From the NCBI GenBank assembly GCA_013362295.1, contig JABFWJ010000397.1:1-12355 (forward strand): DNA of 12,355 nt. The letters are read 5' to 3'. This stretch comes from Thermoleophilia bacterium (GTDB lineage Bacteria; Actinomycetota; Thermoleophilia; Gaiellales; Gaiellaceae). Shown here piece after piece: positions 1 to 6,425 of the stretch. Numbering within the stretch: position 1 is the first letter of the stretch; every line of letters begins with the position of its first letter. A model generated the notes under the pieces. The model did no database searches. It worked only from the letters and a program-made list of their open reading frames with translations, and was not told where the DNA came from. A program made the position numbers and the translations under genes.

Positions 1-53
1 GGGAAAGATGATTGAGACGCGCCGGATCAACCCGCGGAGCTGGGGCGTACGAG

Positions 54-82
54 TTGACGTGGTCCCCGCGGAACCGGAGAAT
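54..82 (+). promoter_or_regulatory. Housekeeping-type promoter of the DUF1326 operon
   Basis: A -35 hexamer TTGACG (54-59, five of six to consensus) and a -10 hexamer GAGAAT (77-82, four of six) are separated by exactly 17 bases. Transcription would begin near 89, giving a leader of about 23 bases that carries the GGAGGA ribosome site at 101-106. The fit to a vegetative sigma-70 promoter is seen in the sequence; activity is inferred. Confidence 0.6.
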
Positions 83-111
83 CGGCTCCTTCTACCAAGA
101 GGAGGAGCTCG

Positions 112-714
112 ATGGCCTGGAGCTTGAAGGGGAGCTACGTCGAGACGTGCTCCTGCGATCTCATCTGTCCGTGCAACGCGACCTTCGATCACGGCGCCAC
201 ATACGACTTCTGCCGCGTTGTCCTCGCCTTCAACATCCGCGAAGGCGAGGTCGAGGGCACGGACATCGCCGGGCTCAAGGTCGTCGCCATCGCGGACACG
301 CCGAAGGTCATGACCGAGGGGAACTGGCGGCTCGGAGTGTTCATCGACGAGCGCGCGACGGAGGAGCAGGCGGACAAGCTGGTCCAGGTCTTCAGCGGGC
401 AGCTCGGGGGGCCGATGGGTGCGCTCGGTCCGCTCGTCGGCGAGATGCTCGGCGTCGAGCGGGCGTCGATCGAGGTCGACGACGACGGTCTGCGTCACCG
501 GGTACGCGTCGGGGACGTGATCGACTTCGAGATCCAGGACATCGTGCCGTTCGGCATCGAGACCGGTGAGCCGGTGCGCTTCAACGGCATGTTCCACCCG
601 GTGGCGCCCGATCTGACGATCGCGGAGGCGACGCGCTCGCGGATCAACGCCTTCGGCATCGAGTACGAAGGCAAGACCGGCCTCTCGACGTCGGAGTTCT
701 CCTGGGCGGCGTGA
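112..714 (+). CDS. DUF1326 domain protein
   Basis: This 200-residue soluble protein belongs to the DUF1326 family, whose biochemical function is not established. No signal peptide or membrane segment is visible. Its hallmark is near the N-terminus, where Cys13, Cys15, Cys19 and Cys21 form a CxC-x3-CxC cluster, with another cysteine at 34; this looks like a metal or thiol-redox site. The ATG is chosen because GGAGGA lies six bases upstream and the cysteine cluster follows at once. The gene leads a plus-strand cluster and is followed after four bases by a DUF2182 membrane protein. These two families commonly occur together, and sometimes fused, so they probably act in one process. Family assignment is confident; metal binding is inferred from the cysteines. 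Confidence 0.93.
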   Translation: MAWSLKGSYVETCSCDLICPCNATFDHGATYDFCRVVLAFNIREGEVEGTDIAGLKVVAIADTPKVMTEGNWRLGVFIDERATEEQADKLVQVFSGQLGGPMGALGPLVGEMLGVERASIEVDDDGLRHRVRVGDVIDFEIQDIVPFGIETGEPVRFNGMFHPVAPDLTIAEATRSRINAFGIEYEGKTGLSTSEFSWAA

Positions 715-718
715 GCCG

Positions 719-1507
719 GTGACCACGGGTCTCACGCCGGCGCTCGCCGCCGCGCGCACGCGGCTCGGGCTCGTCGCCCTGCTGTTCGGGCTGGCGGGCG
801 CGGGCTGGTGGCTGACGGCCGACCGGATGCGGGGCATGGACGGCGGACCCTGGACCGCGCTCGGCACGCTCGGCTGGTTCCTCGGGGTCTGGGTTGTGAT
901 GATGGCCGCGATGATGTTGCCGTCGGTGGCGCCGACGGTGGCGCTCTATGCGCGCATGACGAAGGAGCGTTCACCGCTCTCGCCGCTGCTCTTCGCGGCG
1001 GGCTATCTCGCAACCTGGGCAGGCGCGGGCGTGCTCGCCTTCGCACTCGCCGGTTCGGGACGGCGGATCGTGGGTGACGTCCTTGCGTGGGATCGCGCGG
1101 GCCGGTGGGTCGCGGGCGGCACACTCGTCGCGGCAGCCGTCTACGAGCTGACGCCGCTCAAGAACGTTTGCCTCGGAAAGTGCCGCAGTCCGCTCGGATT
1201 CCTGCTCGGCTCCTGGCGCGGCGGCCGTACCGGGGCCGTGCGGATGGGCGCGAAGAACGGCGCGTGGTGTGTCGGCTGCTGCTGGGCGTTGATGGCGTCC
1301 CTCTTCGCGCTCGGGATCATGAGCGTCGCGTGGATGGCGTTCGTCGCGGCGCTGATCGGGGCCGAGAAGACCGTTCCGTGGCGTCGCGTCGCGACCTACG
1401 GCACCGCCGGCATCCTCCTCGCGCTCGGCGTGCTGCTGCTCGTGGCGCCCGACGCGGTCCCGGCGCTCACCATTCCCGGCCACGGGATGATGCAGATGGG
1501 GTCGTAG
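719..1507 (+). CDS. DUF2182 predicted metal-binding integral membrane protein
   Basis: This 262-residue protein has about six to seven hydrophobic segments, roughly at residues 17-36, 52-78, 88-112, 128-148, 185-214 and 226-246. Family landmarks are the Met-rich stretch MMAAMML (61-67) inside a membrane segment, a CLGKC motif (151-155), a WCVGCCW motif (183-189) and a Met-rich tail HGMMQMGS. Such Met/Cys sites suit a soft metal such as copper, but the metal and the direction of any transport are unknown. The GTG start lies four bases after the DUF1326 stop with no strong ribosome site of its own, so translation is probably coupled. It is expected to work with the DUF1326 protein upstream. Confidence 0.92.
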   Translation: MTTGLTPALAAARTRLGLVALLFGLAGAGWWLTADRMRGMDGGPWTALGTLGWFLGVWVVMMAAMMLPSVAPTVALYARMTKERSPLSPLLFAAGYLATWAGAGVLAFALAGSGRRIVGDVLAWDRAGRWVAGGTLVAAAVYELTPLKNVCLGKCRSPLGFLLGSWRGGRTGAVRMGAKNGAWCVGCCWALMASLFALGIMSVAWMAFVAALIGAEKTVPWRRVATYGTAGILLALGVLLLVAPDAVPALTIPGHGMMQMGS

Positions 1508-1528
1508 CGCCTGGATCGACGGAAAGAG

Positions 1529-2488
1529 ATGGGCTCGGGCGACGCAAACCGGTCGTTTCCACCCGAGGTCGGCATCGTCTGGGTGCTGTTCGTCGCCGAC
1601 GCGATCGCCATGTTCGTGACCTACGCACGTCTCCCGCCGCGCGAGCTGTACCACGTCTCCGGGAGCGGGCTCGAAGGCGGCGCGAGCCGCGTGCTCGTCT
1701 TCTCGAACTACTCGACGGCACTCGTTGCGATCGCGGTGCTGGCCGTCGTCGCCGACCGGCTGGCGCGCCGGGTCACGACGGCGGCCGCCGTCGCCGCGCT
1801 CGTCCTCTGCGCGGCGGTGTTCTGGCCCGGAGTGGTCGACCAGGCGAACCTCGACGCAAAGCCGTCAAACGCGATCGCCGCGCTCGGCGTGCTCGCCGCC
1901 TGTGCGCTTACGGTCGTCACGCGTCTGCAGCTGGGCGGTTCGACGTGGTCGCCGCGTCAGTCCGGGGATCGCGTGCGTGCCGCGGTTGCGTTCCTCGCCG
2001 TCGTCGTCAGCCTCCCGTGGCTCGCGGCCGAGCTCGGATTCTTCCTGGACGGCGTCCCGCTACTGGGCCGCGTCTACCAGACCGGCAAGATCGAGCGAGA
2101 GACGCCGACCGTGAGCACGGTCGTGCCGACCGTGCACCACGGACACCATCACGGGCTCGACGCGCTGCTGCTGCTCCTCGGTGCGCTGCTGCTGTCGCGC
2201 GTCGTCCCGAGCGTGCAGCGCCGCGGGCTCCGCCTCGGGCTCGGCCTCTATCTCGCGCTGCTTGTCGCGTACGCGGTCGGGAACCTGGTGAACGACGGCT
2301 GGGACGAGCAGGTTGTCAAACGGGGCTGGACGAACTGGCTCGTGCCGGGCGTGATCCGGCCGACCGTCAGCGTCGCGTGGGGCCTGATCGTTCTCGGCGC
2401 CGCCGTGCTGTATGCGCTCGCGATCTGGAGGGCGAAGCGCGGGCCGCGGCCCGTCGTCGCTCAGTCGGCGCCCGCGTTGCGTGCGTGA
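1529..2488 (+). CDS. Unrecognised polytopic membrane protein with histidine cluster
   Basis: I do not recognise the family of this 319-residue protein. Around eight membrane segments are visible, near residues 14-33, 62-77, 84-100, 114-132, 151-173, 210-227, 234-252 and 278-300. A soluble loop between segments five and six carries HHGHHHG (203-209), directly before a Leu-rich helix, which could bind a metal ion. Other landmarks are a VNDGWDEQ stretch (254-261) between segments seven and eight and a basic C-terminal tail. The ATG follows GGAAAGAG and begins 21 bases after the DUF2182 gene, so it is probably the third cistron of that operon. Its last 28 bases overlap the 3' end of the convergent MFS gene. 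A role in metal handling with its neighbours is inference only. Confidence 0.85.
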   Translation: MGSGDANRSFPPEVGIVWVLFVADAIAMFVTYARLPPRELYHVSGSGLEGGASRVLVFSNYSTALVAIAVLAVVADRLARRVTTAAAVAALVLCAAVFWPGVVDQANLDAKPSNAIAALGVLAACALTVVTRLQLGGSTWSPRQSGDRVRAAVAFLAVVVSLPWLAAELGFFLDGVPLLGRVYQTGKIERETPTVSTVVPTVHHGHHHGLDALLLLLGALLLSRVVPSVQRRGLRLGLGLYLALLVAYAVGNLVNDGWDEQVVKRGWTNWLVPGVIRPTVSVAWGLIVLGAAVLYALAIWRAKRGPRPVVAQSAPALRA

Positions 2489-3795
2489 GGCGCCGGCGCG
2501 AGCAGCGCGAGGAACGCGAGCACGGCGAGTACGCTCGAGACGCCGAACGACCGCGCGAAGGCGGACGCGACCGCGTCCCGCTCCGTTCGAACGAGGCGGT
2601 GCTCGAGCGCGGTCAGCTCCGGTGCGGCGCCCGGCGAGAGGCGCCGTGCCGTGTCGAAGACCCGACGAAAGTCGGGCAGACGACCCTGGCGGGTCCGCTT
2701 CACCTTGACGTAGAGGGCGGCTCCGACGCCGACCTTCGTCAGCAGCGGAAGATGCGCACGGGCGACGAGCGCCGCACCGTCCAGCTCGGCCCGGCGTGCG
2801 TTGACGGAGACGTCGTGCGCGACGAGCGGCGCGATCAGCGCCAGCCCGAGGACGACCCCTGCGTGACGTGCGGCCACGCCGGGCAGCGCGGCCCGTTCGC
2901 CGAGGAAGGACAGCGAGAGGCCGAGCCCGATGCCGCAGGCGGCCAGCGCAACTGCGACGAGGACGAGTGAGCCCGTCGCGAGCATCAGCAGCGCCAGGCC
3001 GGCCGCGAGAACGCCGAGCCCGAACGGAGGCGACGCGTCGGAGAAGCGCGGTGCGAGCAGACCCGCCACGGGCAGCAGCGACACGACGGCGGCGGCCGAG
3101 ATCGGGGAGAGCCCGTGGCCTTCGACGATCAACAGCACCGCCAGGAACAGCGCGCCGACGAGCGCCGCCGAGGCGAACACGAGCGCCGCGGTTTCTCTCG
3201 GGCGCAGGCGGGCCGTGCGCGTCTCGGCCGTCCGGCGCGTCGCCCGCGCCGCCGGCACGATCGCTGCGCCGACAAACGGCAGCTGGGCGATGAAGATCGC
3301 GCGCCAGCTGAAGGCCTGCGTCAGGGCGCCGCCGAGCGCCGGGCCGAGCGCCAGGCCGACGGTCGTCGCGGACGCCGCCGGGGCCGGCCCCAGCTCGATC
3401 ACCGCGCCGGCGAGCACGAGGCCCGCGCCGGCACCTTGAACGACCCTGCACTCGATCAGGAACGCCAGCGACGTCGCGGCAGCACATGCGACGGTCGCCG
3501 CGGTGAACAGCACGAGCCCGCCGAGGAGCAGCGTCCGCGCACGCGACCGCGAGCGAAGCAAGTAGACGAGCAGCGCAGTGATCGCAGCGGCCGAGTTGAA
3601 GCCGGTGATCGTCCACGCGGTGGCGGAGATCGAGTTGCCGAACCGCGTCAGCAGCTCCGGCAGCGCGAGTACGACGATCGACGAGTCGGCGGCGACCAGC
3701 GCCACCGCACAGAGGAGGATCATTCGGAACCGCACTGGACGCTCGGGCATGGATTGTGGTGGTCCGGCAATGGCCGCCGCCGGAGCCGACCTCAT
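2461..3795 (-). CDS. MFS transporter, drug:H+ antiporter (DHA2)-like
   Basis: This 444-residue integral membrane protein is a likely proton-driven exporter. Asp37 in the first helix, within DSSIVVLALPEL (37-48), corresponds to the conserved acidic residue of DHA2 proteins. The antiporter signature GLALGPALGGALTQ (147-160) is clear, followed by SWRAIFI. I count about 12 hydrophobic segments. Residues 328-416 form a long, charged, helix-rich loop before a final membrane segment at 417-434, resembling the extracytoplasmic loop near the C-terminus of some DHA2 exporters. The ATG at 3795 overlaps the stop of the sigma-factor gene (ATGA), which indicates translational coupling. A second start at residue 16 (position 3750) is possible because the first 20 residues look non-conserved; neither has a good ribosome site. 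The substrate is unknown. Confidence 0.87.
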   Translation of the reverse strand: MRSAPAAAIAGPPQSMPERPVRFRMILLCAVALVAADSSIVVLALPELLTRFGNSISATAWTITGFNSAAAITALLVYLLRSRSRARTLLLGGLVLFTAATVACAAATSLAFLIECRVVQGAGAGLVLAGAVIELGPAPAASATTVGLALGPALGGALTQAFSWRAIFIAQLPFVGAAIVPAARATRRTAETRTARLRPRETAALVFASAALVGALFLAVLLIVEGHGLSPISAAAVVSLLPVAGLLAPRFSDASPPFGLGVLAAGLALLMLATGSLVLVAVALAACGIGLGLSLSFLGERAALPGVAARHAGVVLGLALIAPLVAHDVSVNARRAELDGAALVARAHLPLLTKVGVGAALYVKVKRTRQGRLPDFRRVFDTARRLSPGAAPELTALEHRLVRTERDAVASAFARSFGVSSVLAVLAFLALLAPAPHARNAGAD

Positions 3796-4955
3796 AGCAA
3801 TTCGGCGAGCCGGCGCTCGAGGAAGCGCCGCTCCGCGTCCGAGTGGACGAGTGCCAGGGCGCGGTCGTACGCCGCGCGCGCCTCCTCGACGCGGTCGAGC
3901 CGGCGCAGGAGCTCCGCGCGTGTCGCGTGCAGGTAGTGATAGCCGTCGAGCTCGAGACCGTCGACGAGCCGGAGCGCGGCCTCGACGTCTCCCGCTTCGG
4001 CAACCGCCGCCGCACGGTTCAGCTCCACGACGGGCGAGCCTGTGAGGGCGGCGAGCTCGCCGTACAGCGCCGCGAGCTGCGACCAGTCCTGTGGCTCGTC
4101 GACGTGCAACGCCGCGATCGCCGCCTGCAGGACGTACGGGCCGCGGCCGCCGAGCGCCAGTGCGCGGTCGAGCGTCGTACATCCGAGCTCGATCTGCGCG
4201 TTGTCCCAGAGCGATCGGTCCTGATCGCGGAGGAGGACGACGGTCCCGTCGGCGATGCGCGCCTCACGGCGTGCGTCGTTGATCAACATCAGCGCCAGCA
4301 GTCCATGCACCTCTGGCTCGTCGGGCATCAGCTCGGCGAGCGCGCGTGCGAGCCGGATCGCCTCGGCAGCGAGGTCGCCGCGCCCGCCGTAGCCTTCGTT
4401 GAAGATCAGGTAGACGACCGCGAGCACGGCGGCGAGCCGGTCGGGGAGCAGGTGCGCGGGTGGCACTCGGAACGGGATCCCCGCCGCCCTGATCTTCGCT
4501 TTCGCGCGGACGAGCCGCTTGGCCATCGTCGCCTCGGGGACGAGGAAGGCGCGGGCGATCTCCTCCACGGTCAGTCCGCCGAGCGTCCGCAGCGTGAGCG
4601 CGACCTGCGCGTCGAGCGCGAGCGCGGGGTGACAGCAGGTGAAGACGAGCTCGAGCCGCTCGTCCGGAATCGTCGTCTCGTCCATCTCGTCCTCCGTCGC
4701 CTCCGGGACCTCGAGCAAGCGCGTCTTCGTTGCGAGCGTGCGATCACGGCGGATGCGGTCGATCGCCCGATTGCGCGCCGTCGTCACGAGCCAGGCACGC
4801 GGGGCGGCCGGCGTCCCCTCACGCGGCCAGCGCTCGGCTGCGACGGCGAAGGCGTCCTGGGCGGCTTCCTCGGCGAGCTCGAAGTCGCCGAGGAAGCCGA
4901 TGAGCGCCGCGAGCACGCGGCCCCACTCGTCGCGGAAGACCTGCTCGAGGCTGAT
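3792..4955 (-). CDS. ECF sigma factor of the ECF42 (DUF6596, TPR-tailed) type
   Basis: This is an RNA polymerase sigma factor of about 387 residues. Counting from the proposed start, sigma region 2 spans about 5-72 (LGDFELAEEAAQDAF, WLVTTARNRAIDRIRR). A linker DERLELVFTCCHPAL (98-112) precedes region 4 at about 115-155 (GGLTVEEIARAFLVPEATMAKRL). The DUF6596 region with YLIFNEGY (182-189) follows, and then TPR-like helices to the end (about 310-370). This architecture and the DGPF gene next door are typical of ECF42; the tail is thought to regulate activity in place of an anti-sigma factor. The start is odd: no ATG, GTG or TTG lies in frame near the conserved N-terminus. An ATC at 4955 sits eight bases after AAGGAG and matches the expected length. 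The first in-frame GTG (4916) would remove 13 conserved-looking residues, and the next upstream GTG lies deep inside the DGPF gene. The family call is secure; the start is not. Confidence 0.9.
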   Translation of the reverse strand: MSLEQVFRDEWGRVLAALIGFLGDFELAEEAAQDAFAVAAERWPREGTPAAPRAWLVTTARNRAIDRIRRDRTLATKTRLLEVPEATEDEMDETTIPDERLELVFTCCHPALALDAQVALTLRTLGGLTVEEIARAFLVPEATMAKRLVRAKAKIRAAGIPFRVPPAHLLPDRLAAVLAVVYLIFNEGYGGRGDLAAEAIRLARALAELMPDEPEVHGLLALMLINDARREARIADGTVVLLRDQDRSLWDNAQIELGCTTLDRALALGGRGPYVLQAAIAALHVDEPQDWSQLAALYGELAALTGSPVVELNRAAAVAEAGDVEAALRLVDGLELDGYHYLHATRAELLRRLDRVEEARAAYDRALALVHSDAERRFLERRLAELL

Positions 4956-4957
4956 CG

Positions 4958-5314
4958 CTAGTACTCCTTGACCGGGCGCACTTCCACTCCGCCGCCCATG
5001 CGCGCGGCCGGAACGCGCGAGGCGAGCTCGATCGCGGCGTCGAGGTCGTCGGCGTCGTACACGAGCCAGCCGCCGAGCGCCTCCTTGACCGCGACGAACG
5101 GCCCGTCCGTCGTCAGCGTCTTGCCGTCCTGCACGCGAACCGTCGTCGCCGTCTCGGGGGACGCGAGCCCGAGGCCGGGGCTGACGCCGGGAGTCCCGTT
5201 GATCCCCTGATAGGCGCTGTAGACGGCCTTCTGCTCGTCCTCGGACAGGCGATCCCACTCGGGCGATCCGGGCAGCGGTGTGCTGCCCTGGTGGATCAAC
5301 AGCACGTACTTCAT
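4958..5314 (-). CDS. DGPF-domain (YCII-related) protein
   Basis: This 118-residue protein has the dimeric alpha/beta-barrel fold of the YCII-related family. It opens with MKYVLLIHQG and carries the DGPF signature at residues 70-73 in a TTDGPFVAVKEALGG context. Such proteins are the standard genomic partner of ECF42 sigma factors. Their reaction is unknown, though they are often suspected of binding a small ligand or performing simple isomerase chemistry. The ATG is supported by GAGGAGGA a few bases upstream. The stop codon lies two bases before the proposed start of the sigma-factor gene, and the last codons of this gene supply that gene's AAGGAG. The gene is first in a three-gene minus-strand operon, so it should be the most strongly expressed member. 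Confidence 0.95.
   Translation of the reverse strand: MKYVLLIHQGSTPLPGSPEWDRLSEDEQKAVYSAYQGINGTPGVSPGLGLASPETATTVRVQDGKTLTTDGPFVAVKEALGGWLVYDADDLDAAIELASRVPAARMGGGVEVRPVKEY
4964..4969 (-). promoter_or_regulatory. Ribosome binding site that decides the ECF42 start
   Basis: On the minus strand AAGGAG lies inside the last codons of the DGPF gene. Eight bases follow and then ATC at 4955-4953, in the sigma-factor frame. The spacing is optimal for initiation there, which argues for a non-canonical AUC start, or a base difference at that codon, rather than initiation at the distant GTG at 4916. Confidence 0.6.
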
Positions 5315-5341
5315 CGTTCTTCCTCCTCGTCGTGGAGCTTG

Positions 5342-5355
5342 GTCTCCTCTGAGAC
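5342..5355. repeat. Short hairpin in the DGPF leader
   Basis: GTCTC (5342-5346) and GAGAC (5351-5355) form a five-bp stem around a four-base loop. They lie about 30 bases before the DGPF start on the leader side. A six-bp GGACCC/GGGTCC pair (5375-5380 and 5391-5396) lies a little further upstream. Both are short enough to be chance in this GC-rich DNA; a regulatory role is speculative. Confidence 0.25.
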
Positions 5356-5405
5356 GAACGGCAAGCGGGCGAGAGGACCCTGCCCGAACCGGGTCCGCGG
5401 ATACG

Positions 5406-5432
5406 GACGTAAGAGGTGCCCCGAGCGAGACA
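5406..5432 (-). promoter_or_regulatory. Candidate ECF42-type promoter of the DGPF-sigma-MFS operon
   Basis: Reading the minus strand, TGTCTC (5432-5427) is followed after 17 bases by CGTC (5409-5406). As I recall the ECF42 literature, target promoters have TGTCGA at -35 and CGAC or CGTC at -10, so this matches four of six and four of four bases. Transcription would begin near 5400, leaving a leader of about 85 bases. The position upstream of the DGPF gene is where autoregulated ECF42 promoters usually lie. The match is partial and the consensus is from memory. Confidence 0.35.
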
Positions 5433-5508
5433 CCAACTCCTCGAGCTCATGCAGGTTGCGACCAGAAACGAGATGGGACCGGCCTCGCGCGCCGCTACGG
5501 TGCGGCGC

Positions 5509-6153
5509 ATGAAGCCTCTGGTCTCGGCGACGCTCGACGCGGAGTCGCGCGAATGGATCGCCTCGCTCAAGGCAACCGGGGCGCCGCGCGACGAGGCGAT
5601 CGCACGCCTGCACGCGCTCCTCCTTCGCGCGGCGCGCTTCGAAGTTGCGAGACGGCGCCCGACGCTTCCGCACCTGCGCGGCGGCGATCTCGACGACATC
5701 GCCAACGAGGCCGCCGACGACGCGACGATGAGCGTCCTCCGCCGACTCGACGACTTTCGCGGCGCCAGCCGCTTCACGACGTGGGCCTACAAGTTCGCGC
5801 TGCTCGAGGCGGCGGTCAAGCTCAGAAGGCGTGCCTGGCAGGGCCGCGAACTGCCGCTCGAGCCGGAGTCGTGGACGTTGTTCGCGAGCAGCGGCCTCGA
5901 ACCGGACGCCGAAGCTGAGCAGAGCGTGCTCCTGCGGGCCGTCGAGCAGGGAATCGAAGACGCGCTGACGCCGCATCAGCGGCGCGTGCTCGTCGCGCTC
6001 GCGCTGAACGGGGTTCCGATCGACGTGCTCGCGGAGCGTCTGGGCACCAACCGCAATGCGCTCTACAAGACATTGCACGACGCGCGTCAGAAGCTGCGTC
6101 GGCATCTCGACGAACGTGGTTTTTCCCTCGACAGTTGGCTGGAGGAAACGTGA
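5509..6153 (+). CDS. RNA polymerase sigma-70 family factor, divergent from the ECF42 operon
   Basis: This 214-residue protein has the two-domain plan of a small sigma factor. Region 2 includes LDDIANEAADDATMSVL, then FRGASRFTTWAYKFAL (about 83-98), the part expected to contact the -10 element. Region 4 is a helix-turn-helix at about 150-200 (LTPHQRRVLVALAL, then VLAERLGTNRNALYKTLHDARQKLR). It lacks the TPR tail of the neighbouring ECF42 factor and belongs to a different group. The ATG at 5509 is chosen because the non-conserved low-complexity stretch upstream lacks ribosome sites; alternatives in frame are GTG 5416, ATG 5449, ATG 5473 and GTG 5500. No ribosome site precedes 5509 either. The stop codon shares one base with the start of the next gene, a zinc-finger protein, which fits a sigma/anti-sigma pair. 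What it regulates is unknown. Confidence 0.87.
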   Translation: MKPLVSATLDAESREWIASLKATGAPRDEAIARLHALLLRAARFEVARRRPTLPHLRGGDLDDIANEAADDATMSVLRRLDDFRGASRFTTWAYKFALLEAAVKLRRRAWQGRELPLEPESWTLFASSGLEPDAEAEQSVLLRAVEQGIEDALTPHQRRVLVALALNGVPIDVLAERLGTNRNALYKTLHDARQKLRRHLDERGFSLDSWLEET

Positions 6154-6383
6154 TGGAGCACCCGGAGCTCGAACAGGCGCTCGGACGGCTCCTCGGGCCG
6201 GCCGAGCCCGAGGTCGGATGCGACGCCTGCTTCGAACAGCTCGATCGCTATGTCGAGCTCGAAGTCGCCGGCGCCGACGCCGATGCGGCGCTTCCCGGGC
6301 TGCGCGCGCACTTCGACGGCTGCCCGGCCTGCCGCGAGGAGCACGACAGCCTGTTGGCGCTCGTCAGCGGCGAGCACAGCTGA
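6153..6383 (+). CDS. Small zinc-finger protein, probable anti-sigma factor
   Basis: This 76-residue cytoplasmic protein carries the HxxxCxxC signature of zinc-containing anti-sigma factors, with His53, Cys57 and Cys60 in HFDGCPAC. A further CxxC pair (Cys23, Cys26) opens the helix FEQLDRYVELE. It has no membrane segment and no C-terminal domain, so it is much shorter than typical anti-sigma factors. The ATG overlaps the last base of the sigma-factor stop (TGATG) and is preceded by GGAGGA, so the two proteins should be made in equal amounts. The likely role is to hold the upstream sigma factor and release it when the cysteines are oxidised or lose zinc. That role is inferred from motif and context. 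Confidence 0.83.
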   Translation: MEHPELEQALGRLLGPAEPEVGCDACFEQLDRYVELEVAGADADAALPGLRAHFDGCPACREEHDSLLALVSGEHS

Positions 6384-6386
6384 GAA

Positions 6387-6416
6387 GAGGCGGCGCGGTT
6401 CGCGCCGCGCCGCCTC
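6387..6416. terminator. Bidirectional hairpin terminator between convergent genes
   Basis: GAGGCGGCGCGG (6387-6398) and its exact complement (6405-6416) form a perfect 12-bp stem with a six-base loop. It fills most of the 42-base gap between the converging zinc-finger and beta-propeller genes. There is no clear T-run on either side, so it may act as a GC-rich hairpin terminator or RNA 3'-end stabiliser in both directions. Confidence 0.7.
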
Positions 6417-6425
6417 CTCGTCGGG

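Noticed and set aside
8..127. A 39-codon ORF starting MIETRRINPRSWG, faintly like the start of a RidA-family protein
   Set aside because: The likeness covers about a dozen residues only, the ORF carries the promoter of the next gene and overlaps its start; a decayed remnant is possible but unsupported.
2440..2453. 14-base palindrome CGGGCCGCGGCCCG near the convergent gene ends, considered as a terminator
   Set aside because: It has no usable loop or T-run and lies inside the coding sequence; GC palindromes are frequent here.
5416..5508. Longer N-terminus for the second sigma factor from GTG 5416
   Set aside because: No ribosome site, no sigma-like conservation, and it would cover the likely promoter of the divergent operon.
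4956..5777. Upstream open extension of the ECF42 frame through the DGPF gene and beyond
   Set aside because: The extension is low-complexity Arg/Ser-rich shadow sequence and runs antisense to the second sigma region; no family N-terminus is there.
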